A DNA stretch of 50,682 nt from Gamarada debralockiae (lineage: Eukaryota; Ascomycota; Leotiomycetes; Helotiales; Hyphodiscaceae). The position numbers and the translations under genes were made by a program. Below the pieces are notes generated by a model. That model did not search any database. It saw only the letters and a list, made by a program, of their open reading frames with translations, and was not told the origin of the DNA. Within the stretch, counting starts at the first letter, position 1; the number at the start of each line of letters is the position of its first letter. Below are positions 11,188 through 22,470 of this stretch, one piece after another. The stretch covers positions 1 to 50,682 of the forward strand of contig NXFV01000303.1 of assembly GCA_002803225.1 (NCBI GenBank), in the 5' to 3' direction.

Positions 11188-13180
11188 TTGGGGGCTTAAA
11201 CTAATCTTTTGGCTACTGTTTTCCCCAAATCTATTACTAATTGAGGATATATAAAATCAATTAAAGGATATCTTACAAGACATAGACCTTGAGATTCACT
11301 AGAATTATAGAAGGCTTAAGGAGGCTGTTTTAAGAGCTTGGGAGACAATTACAGATACAAAGATAAGGGAAAGGATAAAGACAATGAACTAGCGTTGTTT
11401 AAATGTAATGGCAGCTAATAGAATAGAGACAAAGTGGTCAATCTGTAAATAGCTCCAATGCAGTGATTTGCCCCTGTGGAGTGATAATAAAAGCAGCGCG
11501 GTGTCAATAAATTTACATTTATTACCCTTGTATAGAGGTATTACTCGGGCCGAAGGGTGAATCGCTAATCGCCAAATTGACCCCTGCAAATATCTGCCTG
11601 GTTTAGGCCTAAGGAAAAAATGTCGCTCATCCCGTTTCTTCAAAAATTTTCTTCGTCAATGCTCTCGCCATCGCTGCATCTTCCCGGTGTTATGCGGGTA
11701 CTTGTTGATGACAGATCTACTTTCCAGCACGCATGACTTGGGCGGTGGATTTGGGCACGGGACTTAGATCAAGCAGCCGAAGGTAACGTAATGTTTTACT
11801 CCAAACTTTGAAAAGCTGGGACCCACTCTATCGTCGTCTTATGTTCTAAAACACTGCACAGGCTCTCCAAGATGCTCTTTGCTGGTTGCGCAAAGAGCAA
11901 AACACATTCAACTCATACTTAGAAACCCACCCTTCTGTCCGTGATGCAGCAGTCACAATCTTTCAAGGCATTATTCGCTCCATGCCTCTGTTCAGTCCTG
12001 CCGAACCCCCGTCGACGATCACGAGCAAACCCCACTACCGAAACATTCCCAAACAGATACTGCGATGCGAACGGCTAGATGATACGGGAAGAGCTGGGTT
12101 ACAAGAGTCCTCTTCTACACTCAAAGATCTTCTGATAGGTAAAGGGGGAAGTGATGGCAGGTTGGACGTGTGCACAGCTCCCGTCGCAAGAGACATCATA
12201 CACATCAAATGGCGATGGATTGTTTACGGCACTGGAAAGATTCCGGTGCTGGATTCTTTCCGGAATAGGAATCTTTCTAGCACTGCATTGAAAAAGCTGC
12301 AGAGGCCAGAAAATCCATGCTCATACAGAGGAATTTGGGTCAATTCCCCTCGCCACTACACGACGCACAGTTCCGTCTCAGGGAGGACAACGCAAATTTC
12401 GACTGGCAGCATTCTCGACCACAATGGATGCGGAGATATCCTAATGAATAACATGGGTCGACATGACCGTTGAGCCGTTGAGCCACGATGCCGAATGTGA
12501 TTGGCCAATTAGATCGCCGGTCGGCCACCAGGGACATGGGTCTATGTCCTTGACGCCACTTTGCAAGGGTATGCGAACCATGTAAAGCCAATGCGGGTAC
12601 TGGTACGATTATAATTACGGACGGTCCGAAGCATCTCTCTCATTTGAATTGTGTATCGTTAAATGACGAAGGACAGACGCCAATGGATAGTGTATCCATT
12701 GTCCATTGCTTGTCTGCGCATCGGATCGCTTCCTCGGTCGCTTGTGAACACGACCAGTCCTGGTCTGGCTGAGTTCTCCTTTCTTTGGTTTGAATACCTC
12801 GCTAACACAGCCTTTGTCCAGCCATACACCGGGCAGTCTTCTGAATCCAAGGTGTTCGAGACAGTCTCCTGTCGTGGTTGCATCGACAGCAACTTTCACG
12901 GAAACGCAGCACATCACTATCGACAGCCAAGGTCTGCGTGGAGATTTGCACGCCAATGCAGCGATCTTCTACCGGTGGCTGCTAAATGGTGATACTTATA
13001 AGAACATCCCCGACTGTGATGGGCAGCGCTGTTTTCTATGTTAAAACAGATAATCAGCACGTCATTTAGCAATCTGAAGTTTTTAGTCAGTTTGCCTTTG
13101 GGTTCCGTGATTCTATCACCCCAAAGCGCCACCACATCGTCCAGCTCACACCACTTGTCTTCAGGTAGCTCGACAGCCGC
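11188..13180. other. Gene-poor stretch with no supported gene
   Basis: Several 75-195-codon frames overlap on both strands (the longest is 11886-12473 on plus, starting at a non-ATG codon), but none shows a domain or a coherent exon chain. The 12.6-13.1 kb part has minus-strand stretches that read protein-like and could belong to the minus-strand candidate starting at 13524. Confidence 0.4.
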
Positions 13181-13524
13181 TCATGTGGTCATTGTTGAAG
13201 GTACACAGTATCACGAGCCTCAAACTTGACGAGAGTTGCCAGTTCCTCGTCGGCGTGATTCGAATACGCTTGTGGGACGTCGCTCTGCACTGCATATCCA
13301 TCACCTAATAACCCTTGTCGATCTTGGGGGGATGGAGGCTGAGCCGACCCGCTGCACGGATCAGCTCCCTGTGGCTCATGGCGATTACATTTGCTGTTTC
13401 GCCAGCCTATGTTCCCCCAAAGTGCTGCAGGGCTGCTCGCAGCATTTCTTGAACTGCTATTCGTTTTGCCAGGGGGGAAGAAGTTCCAGTCTGCATTTTC
13501 AAGATTGCCATCTGATTCGTTCAT
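12990..13524 (-). CDS. Possible hypothetical gene (partial model)
   Basis: A frame from ATG 13524 reads MNESDGNLENADWNFFPPGK and runs 111 codons to VYLQQ. A GTGTAC…GTCGAG intron of about 42 bp inside the last codons would join it in phase to LPEDKWCELDDVVALWGDRI and then EPKGKLTKNFRLLND. The joined product is Ser/Pro/Asn-rich at the N-terminus and otherwise featureless. I do not recognise a family. No in-frame 3' continuation was resolved past about 13060. It overlaps the upstream part of the plus-strand cysteine-rich candidate, so at most one may be genuine. Confidence 0.3.
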
Positions 13525-13599
13525 CGTGTCTCCGGTACGCGAGTGTCACTGACCAATCAACACACTGTGGACTATCCGGGAGACAACATCCGCCATTGT

Positions 13600-14079
13600 G
13601 GAGAACATTGGGCACCAAGCCATCAGATGCCCAATTGGGAAATCCGACTCCTGAAGAGTATTTTGGCGACCTAAAGACGACAGCGCCCAAGAAAAAGACG
13701 ATTCTCTTATGGCAATGCGTGGGTTTCTCTCATTTGTCTTTTGAATCTTCTCCGCAGGCTGACCTAGTCGTAGTGCGTCTGCGCCAACTCGGGAATCCCT
13801 TTGGCCGTGGAGGCATGCGAAAATTGTGGGACGACGCGCTGTGCGTATTGCAAAGTCGTCAAAGTGAAAGGCAAGGCACCTATTCCGGTAGATTGCCTAG
13901 AACAAACAGACAGTGATGTGGGATCGGATTGGGAAGATGACTCTGGTCCTGGGGTTAAGTGGAGCGCAGTGCGTCGTTTCCTCCCCCCGCCCCCCAACGG
14001 ATGCCCAACTCAAGTTCACTGTCATTGGCTAATAACAAAAAACTGGAATAGATTTCTTTGGAATTATAATTCGAATTAA
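13600..14079 (+). CDS. Possible small Cys-rich (zinc-ribbon-like) protein, 3' part
   Basis: A frame reading NPTPEEYFGDLKTTAPKKKT and ending WQC can be spliced through GTGGGT…CTGACCTAG (about 13722-13773) to CVCANSGIPLAVEACENCG and TTRCAYCKVVKVKGK. The resulting pattern W-x-C-C-x-C…C-x2-C-G-x3-R-C-x2-C resembles small fungal zinc-ribbon-like proteins. It then runs into an acidic segment and a proline run (RRFLPPPPN), ending at 14079. I found no convincing start ATG: upstream the frame is open but composition is poor. It may be a partial or decayed gene. Confidence 0.35.
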
Positions 14080-15132
14080 CAGTCATCTTGGTCAACGCTC
14101 CTACCCTCCGTCGCCCGCCTTTTTAGTCCAATGCCCCATAGCTCCGTTGCCTTTCACACGCATCCAACGTCTGCCGAATCGAAGCCTGCCACATGTAAGA
14201 TGAAGGAAGAGGACATATCTATAGGTTTGAGTCAACTTATCAAGATGCGGTATCCATTCCCGCACACTAGTCGGGCAGAGATCCGTGGAGACAAAAAGGA
14301 CCAGATTAAGACGGTACGAGGACGGTTACTAGCTGAAGGGGTTGATCACGGAATCGAGAGTTGAGGAGATGGAGTCGTTCATCGAAGCGTATATACATTC
14401 AGATTCATTATTGCACGCTTTATTCATGAGGCTCGCTTTTCGCGGCGTACAGAACAATATGCGGAAAAAGACTTAGCCAGCATACAATGCACAGCTTGAC
14501 TTGGTCCCCACTTCATGAGTTTGTTGATGGTGATATCCAGTGCCCCATGCTCTTGAACCATTCTTCATCGGCATCTAAGCCCAATGTTCGTGTCTGCTCT
14601 ATCCAACAGTTGCTGTGGTGTTCCCAAGGTTAAGCACGCGCCCGTCCGTATATGCTGTCATGCCAGTACCGTGCCGCCTCTTGAGCACTGCCTTCCCATA
14701 GTACTTGTCTTGAAGCATGTTGCACAAGCGGTGTCGTGCAATCAATCTATCCGGGTGAGAAGATCTCTCTTGACTTGCTAGTAACGGAAGTGGTCAGGCA
14801 TAAGGTCCTTCAGATGAGCCTATTATGGCCACTCCGATGCTTTGTTTCAAGTCTATTGGTGAATGGCAATCTGTGGTCGTTGGATTCATCATCAGCCCTG
14901 GATATGGCCCGACTCTATGGTTACATTTAAGTGTGGAAGTGCACCTTCCCGTCACTTTCTGCTGCGGGGAACCATCTCGCTCGACTTTCTATATACAGCC
15001 CAATCCTAGCAGAGAGATTCTCTAGAGCATCTTCTTGTCTCTACTTGTCAACCAACAAGCCCAGATTTTACCGTGGTCTATCTCATGCTTCTGTTGTGCC
15101 ACAGTTAGTAGTCGGCAAAGCAGCATGAAGAA
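14080..15132. other. Intergenic stretch, no gene supported
   Basis: The interval contains only short overlapping frames of 60-77 codons on the plus strand, without domain or exon continuity. The last part is presumably the promoter of the CorA-like gene that starts at 15133. Confidence 0.4.
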
Positions 15133-17369
15133 ATGGCGACTAGCCGAAATCCTGGTTTCCTCCCTGGGACGTTTGATTGGAAGCAAGCTAGAATTACACC
15201 CGGCAAAGAAGACATTTCTTACATAGACCTCTTGGAGGGGGAAGGGGCGGGCGGAACTGAGCTAGAGCTCTTTCTGAACATTGAAGAAGGATCCCCTCGG
15301 CAAGCTTATCAAGCGGTGGAGATCCAAGCGATCTGCCCTCTTAACGTGTTAAGAGACTTACGTGCGGAAACCCTCAAAGTCTCCGAGAGGGGAACATGGC
15401 TTGATGAGAGAAGCACGGTCGGCGGCTCTCGAGATACTAATGGAACACTGTCAGCTGTCGCCCTACACAGTGCGTTAAAGGAACAGGTACGTGATGATAA
15501 TCAACATTGCCATTAAGATGGGAGGGACACTTAGACGTGAATAGCGCTTCCCAACCCGTTCAGGTGGTAACAATGAGAACTTATTACCAGATGCGGAAAG
15601 GCGGTTAATGTAAGTACGACCATATTTCGGACACACACGATATTGACCTTAGATTCTCCTTAGATATATTCCCAACCCAAACGCCTACTCCCTCTCTGCA
15701 ATTATTCTGAGGGCGTCCACCACGCAAGCCCAAGTCTTGCCAGAATTTATCTGGAAGCACCTCAAAGCTGAAAGATCAATCGCTGTCAGAATCTCAGGAG
15801 TAGGTCCATTGTAACCTTTTCTGCCCAGCTCTCTTTTAAAGTTGACACAATGCGCCTGTAGACTGATGCAAGGATATTCGCCTTGCAATTCCATATTCCA
15901 TTCTTCATCTGGAAGAGAGCACCAACTCTCCTAGAGGATTCTCGGAAGAAAGCAGATGGGTCTCCTCTTCGAAAATCTATTGATCTCTCATTTCTGCGGA
16001 AGTCAGGTTCATCAGATAATGCTAACGACAAGCTCGACTGTCTATACGAAGCTCAGGTATCTTGTATTGTAACCGGCTACAACAACTCGATCTGGACGGC
16101 ATATACCCTAATAGATACTTTTTTTCACGACCCAGAGGACTCTGAAGATATATGCACGGACAGCATCCAACACTATGAAAACGACTTAATCGACAGCGGT
16201 ATGCGCTGGGATCCTCTGACTGCTGGCAAGTTCGACGCAGACAATCCCGTGTGGGACCCGAGAGAATACTTTCTGCTTCCACTGAAGACAAGGGTAGAGC
16301 AAGTCAAAGAAGAATGGCACAGGCTGGTCTACCTGCTGCGGAGCAAGATTGAGAACTATGTAAGATGAACACTGTCTTAACTCCTTCCATGATGTCAAGT
16401 ATGTGGCCCAAAAGAGATCTTCGGATCATCTTGGTCTGACTAACCTTGGCAAAGTCAACCGCCGTTTCATAGAGTAAGGGCTAAGACGTTCGCTTCTCAG
16501 ATTAAAAGTCCAGATATTCCGATGCCCCGAGACGATTCTAGACTCGGGGCTGCCAGGGAGCACTCTAAAGCAGTCTTGAACTCTTACCAGTGGACCAAGG
16601 AAGTCAGTAGCCTTCTGACCCATCTCATCCATGCACTGTCCAACACAACCAAGGCCTGGAGACAGTTCAAATCTGGCCATGTTGATTACTTCTACGAAAC
16701 AGAGCCATCGTATCACATTCCAAAACGTTGCGCTTTCTCCCTCCGCGAGGTAGAGAACTCCTTTGAGGAGCTCCAAAACGTTTTGGTGGACTTGGAGCAT
16801 TTGAAGGATCAATACGAGAACTTCCGACGCCAAGTGAGTAAAGTCTACTGTTCATCCGCTCTGATAAAACAAGAGCACTAATCTACAAAAGCTCGAATTG
16901 TATTTTATGGTGGAGAACAATCATGCTATCGTTCTTCAGCAGTGGAATGTCACTTTTGTAAGCCACCTCATACAATTCTGGACCAAGGATTGCCTGCTAA
17001 AGCGAGTTGTTTGTTTAGATGCATTTCGTGTCCTCACCAACCCTTGCCGCCGCGGTTTTGCAAATCGGCATGGTGCCTTTCCAGCCAATCTGGGCGTCTT
17101 TCTTAGTATTGACTATCATGTTTGGGATCGCAACTCAGGCGATTCGCCCTCTTCTGACCTGGCATTGGAATCGATTTAGACAGATTGCCCGAGATCCGAA
17201 GCCGAACCCTCTAACTGAGGTGATCAATGCGCCACCTTCTCAAGGGTTGCAACACGATGTTTCCGCTATAACATTTCCACAACCTACGTTTGCACAGCCT
17301 AAACGTGTCTTTCATGACAGCGATTTATTTTCAGGAGAACGGAAGCTGGCTTCACGTTTCAATCTTTAA
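15133..17369 (+). CDS. CorA-like fungal membrane protein, hypothetical
   Basis: The gene starts at ATG 15133. Well-supported exons are 15133-15486, 15545-15609, 15664-15799 and 15862-16359. The next junction (between 16360 and about 16520) is unresolved, then comes a segment to 16833, and finally 16892-16957 and 17019-17369. The product contains FHIPFFIWKRAP, NNSIWTAYTLIDTFF, NPVWDPREYFLLPLK, a helical stretch QWTKEVSSLLTHLIHAL, and a Q/N-rich helix ending NHAIVLQQWNVTF. Then comes a C-terminal hydrophobic pair around AVLQIGMVPFQPIWASFLVL. This order (variable soluble part, long helical arm, two C-terminal membrane segments) matches the large fungal family of CorA-like proteins; the canonical GMN loop of magnesium channels is not visible, so transport activity should not be assumed. 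If the unresolved junction cannot be spliced in frame, the gene may be damaged there. Confidence 0.72.
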
Positions 17370-18138
17370 TGTATTGTTACTTGCATCTCATAATAGAGCA
17401 TTGTTGGCATATGCCAGCTGTGATTCTTTTCTTGGCATAACTTCCTCACTTTCCAAGCTAAGCTAAGCCTTTCAGGCATTTGCATTTTGCGCGTTTTCAC
17501 GTCAAGTCCATTTGCATTCATACACAAAGCAATCCTAGCTTAGAGTTTTTTAGAAGTTCATTTTGTTATATGGTAAGGCTTGGGCGCATGACCAACAACA
17601 GCGTGTCAGAATTCTATTGCTTATTCCCAGTCTGGGGCTGCTTAGCTTGACTGTGCTCATCCAATCATTCTATCTCCTATTGGTGCGACCTTTGTCTGAG
17701 TTTGTTTTGGTTGAAACGGCCCAATAATCTGTTCCTTTTTACTTGGCCGCCATTTTGCACAGCGCATTGCTCTCCAGTGGACCGACGATGATATCTTCAA
17801 GGGAGTCATCAGTGAATGTCATTTCAGGAGGTGGTGCACTGCAGCCCTACCGGCTCCATCCAACAGGTTGTGAAAGCCACTTAGCCACACACTTGCCGCA
17901 CAGTGTCGAGATTAGATCGAGTGTCATCTAAGATAGCCCCGTTGTTACCGTCCATGCATGCCCAATCGCACAATTCTCTTGCCCTCAATGCGGCTCAATA
18001 CGGACTGAGCAGGTGGAAAAGTGGCCAACCCAGAAATTTAGACTTCCCTCGAGACAAAGAACTCGGGAACTGCACTGAAGTCTTTCTTCGCGGCTTTCTA
18101 CATTACCACTTGCGACTGCGCCTCGATGCTGACTTGTG
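17370..18138. other. Intergenic / promoter region
   Basis: This is the 3' flank of the CorA-like gene and the 5' flank of the ArgRS-like gene, both on the plus strand. Short CT-rich tracts occur near 17.6-17.7 kb. No coherent coding frame is seen. Confidence 0.4.
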
Positions 18139-20146
18139 ATGGCGACAGCTACGTGTACTCTAAGCGATCTTGAGAGTCTCCTCAGTGACCTCGGCCTGGA
18201 AACTCCTGTTCCAAAGTTCTCAGCCGCTGACGTTTTGGCAAAACCCATTGACGTTTACCGTTCTTACCTCGCTAGCTTGCTATCATCAGCCCTGGGGTGC
18301 GATGCCACTACCATCTACGAGGCCATTCACTCGACGACTGACATCGCGTTAGGCGATTTGGCAGTCATACTGCCCCGGCTCAGGCTGTCCGATGAGGAGA
18401 TCAGAAATTTGCCTCTGGATTTGAAGCAGAAGGTACGCCGCTAGAAGCCCTCAGCCGTACAGTCAGCTCGAAGGGTGCCGTTTTTGACTTGCTCAGCTCC
18501 CAGACTCGCAGTTGTTCCCTGCGCCTTACTTGGACGGTGTACACCTCCGTTTCTTATTCTCGATTAAAACCCTTCCACGCCTGTTACTTTCCTATATCAG
18601 CAGTCGCAAGTCCTCATACGGTCAGGAGCCTTCACAGGGACTTCGAAATCCTAGTTCGCCCCAGCAGGGTCACAGAAAGGCCATTGTTGAGTTTTCTTCA
18701 CCGAACGTCGCCAGCGATTTCGATGACAAACATCTTCGGAGTACCTTCATTGGGGCTTTTATTTCGAACCTATACGAGTCCATGGGGTGGGATGTGGTTA
18801 GGCTGAACTATCTGGGCGACTGGGGCAAGCAAATTGGATTGCTAGCTGTCGGCTGGGAACGCTTTGGATCCGAGGGTGCCTTGAAAGCTGACCCAGTTGC
18901 GCATCTGCTCGAAGTATACAGCAAGATCAAGAATGAATTCAGGTCTGAGGAGCTGGCAAGACAGAAAGCCAAGGAGGCCGAGCAAAGTACCGTGGAGATC
19001 GAGGGTCGGGGCATCTTCGCGAAGAGAGATGCGTTCTTCAAGAAGATGGAAGATGGAGACGCGACTGCGCTTGAACTATCCAAAAAGTTCCGTGATATTA
19101 CCGTCGACGATCTCATTGTGGCATATCGACGTCTGGGTATCAGATTTGATGAGTACTCCGGGGAATCCCAGGTGAAGCCAGAAACTATCGCTAAAGTGGA
19201 GTCCACTCTGAAAGAGAAAGGCGTGCTAGAGGAAATTGATGGAGCTTGGATGATCGACTTCCCCAAGCATGGAGCAAACAGGGGTCTTGGCACTGCCGTG
19301 ATTCGCCAACGAACCGGATCGACCACCTACTTGCTCAGAGATATAGCCGCCGTCTTGGATCGAGATAAAGCATATGACTTTGACAGGATGATTTATGTGG
19401 TTTCCTCCAAGCAGGATGCCCACTTCGCCCAAGTCTTCAAAACTCTTGAGCTCATGGGCCGTGGAGACTTGAAGGAGAAACTGCAGCACGTCAATTTCGG
19501 GAAAATCCAAGGATTTTCAATCCACCTCAGCGACGCCCATCTTCTTGGCACCACTCTCGACCAGAGCACCAAGCTGATGCGCCATGCTATAACCACGGAG
19601 CAAGGCGACGAAGTCAATGGTGGTGGAGCTGGTGCTATTGGAGACACCCCTGCCATCAGTGCACTTCTTGCTCAGGTCATGTCCGGGAAACGAGGCCACA
19701 GCTCCACTTTTGATCCGAAGCGTATGGCATCTTTCGAAGGAGATACTGGACTCAGGATCCAAAGTTGTCACGCAATCCTCTCGGCGCAAATTGCGAGTTT
19801 GAGGACCGAGGAAGTTGAAGCTGTGGATATTGACTACGAGTCTTTGCAAGAAGCGGAATGCACTGACTTACTCCGGCTCATGGCGCAGTATCCCGATATC
19901 ACTGCCTCAACTTTTCGGACTCTGGAACCACACACCATTCTGACATATCTTTTCCGCCTTACGTATGCAATATCAGCCTGCGTCGATAAGCCAGGGGACG
20001 GTGATGGGGAAGAAGAAGAGTCCAGTGCCGAACCTGAGGCGCCTGGTATTAGAGTGAAGAAAGCTCGACTAATATTGTACGAAAACGTACAACAGGTTCT
20101 CGAGAATGGAATGAGACTTCTTGGATTTCCAATTGTTTCCCACTGA
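18139..20146 (+). CDS. Arginyl-tRNA synthetase-like paralogue with degenerate catalytic motifs
   Basis: Two exons (18139-18432 and 18497-20146, GTACGC…GCTCAG intron) encode 647 residues, the full length of a fungal class Ia ArgRS. Residues 35-95 form the ArgRS N-terminal add-on (PIDVYRSYLASLLSSALGCD). The catalytic fold follows, with VRLNYLGDWGKQIGLLAVGW, TTYLLRDIAAVLDRDKAYDF and MIYVVSSKQDAHFAQVF. Near the C-terminus is the DALR-type anticodon-binding domain (TILTYLFRLTYAIS, QVLENGMRLLGF), interrupted by an acidic Glu/Asp-rich insert around residue 575-595. The key point is motif loss. The HIGH-equivalent, normally His-Ala-Gly-His after SPN, here reads SPNVASDFDDKH, with D174-D175-K176-H177. 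The KMSKS-equivalent region, normally M-S-T-R-K-G, reads GFSIHLSDAHLL at 437-448. The Tyr of the usual G-P-Y-L-Q block is also gone (DTGLRIQSCH). The long frame is undamaged, so selection may maintain it. It is probably not the housekeeping ArgRS and is unlikely to aminoacylate normally. Confidence 0.9.
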
Positions 20147-20264
20147 ACAGCTATGGTTATTCTCGACATGATTTTGCTTGGGAATTAGACTTAGTCCTAG
20201 ATTCTTATTTATTTTAATCCTAGTTACTCTTTAGCTCTTTAGGATAAAAAACTTGAAATAGAAG

Positions 20265-20501
20265 TTAGTTGTAACAAATAAATAGCAGCGTTATAGCCCT
20301 ACTATCTAATAATTTAATAAAGTAGAAGACTATCTCCCAGAGAGGCAATATCCCGTCTTCTACAGCTCGCAGTTCGGCACCAAAGGACTTCCACGCCGCT
20401 CGTTCACAGGATGCATAGCAAGCTGGAAATTCCTCGTCACACACGAAGCACGCACCACTGTTAGAAGATCGAGCCTGCTCAACTGTTGATCCCGAGAACC
20501 A
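20265..20501 (-). CDS. Possible terminal exon with paired cysteines, unknown
   Basis: Minus-strand reading after a CTTACTAG acceptor-like site gives WFSGSTVEQARSSNSGACFV followed by CDEEFPACYASCERAAWK, then an open frame to a TAA at 20267-20265. The Cys spacing C-x2-C-x6-C-x3-C is suggestive, but the rest of any gene upstream (20.5-20.8 kb) could not be followed. It may be a remnant or a partial gene converging on the ArgRS-like gene. Confidence 0.25.
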   Translation of the reverse strand, partial: WFSGSTVEQARSSNSGACFVCDEEFPACYASCERAAWKSFGAELRAVEDGILPLWEIVFYFIKLLDSRAITLLFICYN

Positions 20502-21217
20502 CTAGTAAGGATTTCCTCTCCCCTTGCAATGACTTGCCCTCTTCTAGCAAGACGCCGTTTACTTTACAGCTCTGACTGCAAGGCGTCCTCTGGTTCTGTT
20601 ACCGGGACCCTTAGTAAATATTACTGCTGTAAACCGAGGCTACCCCAAGTGCTACCTTTCCAATTCGAATACGTCACCCTGCGGTCTTCAGTGACAAATC
20701 TTTTCTGTGAATAAGGATATACCTTCCGCCTGAGCGGCTGACGTGACGGGGTGACGAAAAAAATTAATGCAAGCGGGGACGTCGCAGATAGAACTTGGCC
20801 GCGATTTGCTTAGAGACACGGCAAGTGAATGACTATCAGAGAAAAGGCTCTCTAGTAACAACACATTTTGCTAGATACGAATAGGGATGGACCGGTGATC
20901 ATGCCCCGACTCAGCCATGGCTAGCCTTTGTAGGGCGAATGATCATATCTTGAACGTAGGTCCAGAGTATATAGCATGAGATTTCCCGGTGAAATTGAAG
21001 ATCATTCAGCTTTATCAACTTTCAGTGTTCCAAGTTGGCTATCATCACTCAAAATGGCTTCGGTTGAATGGGATAGTATGGAGTTTTAACAACCGCTATT
21101 GAAGACTACATTAATGTCGAGAAATCCTTTTGCGCTCCTCGTATAATCCTAGCGTAGCACATATTGATTCTATTCACTGGCTGCTGCCAAAAGCTGTTCT
21201 ACCTGCTGAAGAGAGGA
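20502..21217. other. Intergenic stretch, no gene supported
   Basis: One 61-codon frame occurs on the plus strand at 20529. The rest is short, stop-rich sequence with rising AT content. Nothing recognisable. Confidence 0.4.
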
Positions 21218-21860
21218 GAGCTATCTGTGGTATGGCATTTATTAATTTGAGCAATTCGTAAATTGGAATATGAGATTTATCAATTGGACTATAAATGCGA
21301 ATTAGAGGTCTGGTTCGCCAATTAGATAATGGGATTTATATTTCACTGCAAGCTCTATGGGAACTATCAATTTATGGGATCCATATAGTAATCCTAACTG
21401 CCTTGATCTTTATCGCTCTATAAACCCTCTGACGAAAGGTAAGATAGTAAGATAAGAGCTTTGAATTATAATCATAAATGAAACCTTGGCCAAGGACTCT
21501 CTTCAAGGTAGAAAAATTAATAGGTCGACGAGAACCCCTCACGCTAGGCCTGTGTCAGGAGGTCAGGTTGTAAGAATTGTCACGATAGCGATAATCTACA
21601 CCTTATATCACTCCATATAGACGCCGTGTTTACGTCAGGAGGGAAAATCGAGGTTCACTAGTACCTGAATTCAGGGGTGCTATCAGTGCGCGGCACAGGG
21701 GGTGAAACCTCCCATAAACTAAGGTCCGTCGCTGATCAATTATTCTACGATTCAACCAATCAGACGTCTGATTCGTATTTATCGTCCAATTGATAAATCC
21801 AATAGTCCGATTTACGAACTACTCGTATTAATGAATACAATACTACATAGCATATATGGC
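21218..21860. mobile_element. Non-autonomous DNA transposon remnant with about 100-bp inverted repeats
   Basis: The left arm at about 21218-21325 (GTGGTATGGCATTTATTAAT … AATTCGTAAATTGGA … GATTTATCAATTGGAC) recurs inverted at about 21745-21860 (reverse complement GTAGTATTGTATTCATTAAT … GTTCGTAAATCGGAC … GATTTATCAATTGGAC). The arms are about 80% identical by eye over about 100 bp, with transition-type differences. The interior of about 420 bp has no coding frame. Exact ends and target duplication could not be fixed. Long inverted repeats with a non-coding core fit a MITE or deletion derivative of a DNA transposon. Confidence 0.65.
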
Positions 21861-21959
21861 AAGGACCAATTTAGCACGGTATCTACTTCTAGTAAGGGTG
21901 ACTGTTTTGCTATCATGGCCAGACATCTAGCAACATTAAAGATTGGCAACAAAATTCAT

Positions 21960-22300
21960 ATAAGAGGCTAGTAAGAGCTTGGATTTAATGTAACACTCTA
22001 GTTTACTAGTTTGTTATTAATAAGACACCTTAATTTTGTTAATTTTTCTTTATAGTTTTTTTAGTACTTTTTTAATCAAGTTATTAAACTTTAAGAGAAT
22101 TTTATTTTCTTTAGGTCTATTTTAAGCCTAGAGCTTAGCAAGCCTTAAAATTCTAGGCAAAACCTTGAATTTAAGCTCGAATTTGATTACGTAATATAGT
22201 CTAAGCTTTAGACATTGTTTAAGCCTTTAAGTATAAAATTCTCTTTAAATAATTATTTCAGCTAATATAACTATTAAGCAATGATTATTGTGATAAGTTC
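21960..22300. other. AT-rich block, possibly RIP-degraded repeat
   Basis: This stretch is strongly AT-rich, dominated by TTTTA/TTAA words and free of ORFs. The composition contrasts sharply with the flanking genes and suits a transposon relic mutated by repeat-induced point mutation, although I have not measured RIP indices. Confidence 0.4.
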
Positions 22301-22390
22301 CAATGTAACAATATGTACGTGGTGCCTCAGTCTTCCTTTCCGAACCATAGAAGGGATCTGTTGATAGGTCTAGAAGGTACAGTGATATCT

Positions 22391-22470
22391 AGGGACAGGC
22401 AGCAGGCTATCGGTACAGGCAACAAGATATCGGGACAGGCAACTAGCTATCGGGACAGGCAACAAGAATA
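22391..22470. repeat. Four-copy 20-bp tandem repeat
   Basis: Four consecutive 20-bp units share the core GGGACAGGCAACAAG followed by CTAT or ATAT, with 1-5 differences between units. The array is short and lies in non-coding AT-rich DNA. Confidence 0.85.

Noticed and set aside
11886..12473. 195-codon plus-strand frame with a HPSVRDAAV string resembling acyl-adenylating enzymes
   Set aside because: The frame starts at a non-ATG codon, the similarity is one short string, and none of the AMP-binding core motifs is present.
14131..14364. 77-codon ATG frame containing KPATCKMKEEDISIGLSQ
   Set aside because: It is short and featureless, with no exon continuation found; insufficient support for a gene.
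15133..17369. Calling the CorA-like gene a magnesium transporter
   Set aside because: The canonical GMN loop is not visible, so only the fold-level similarity is kept.
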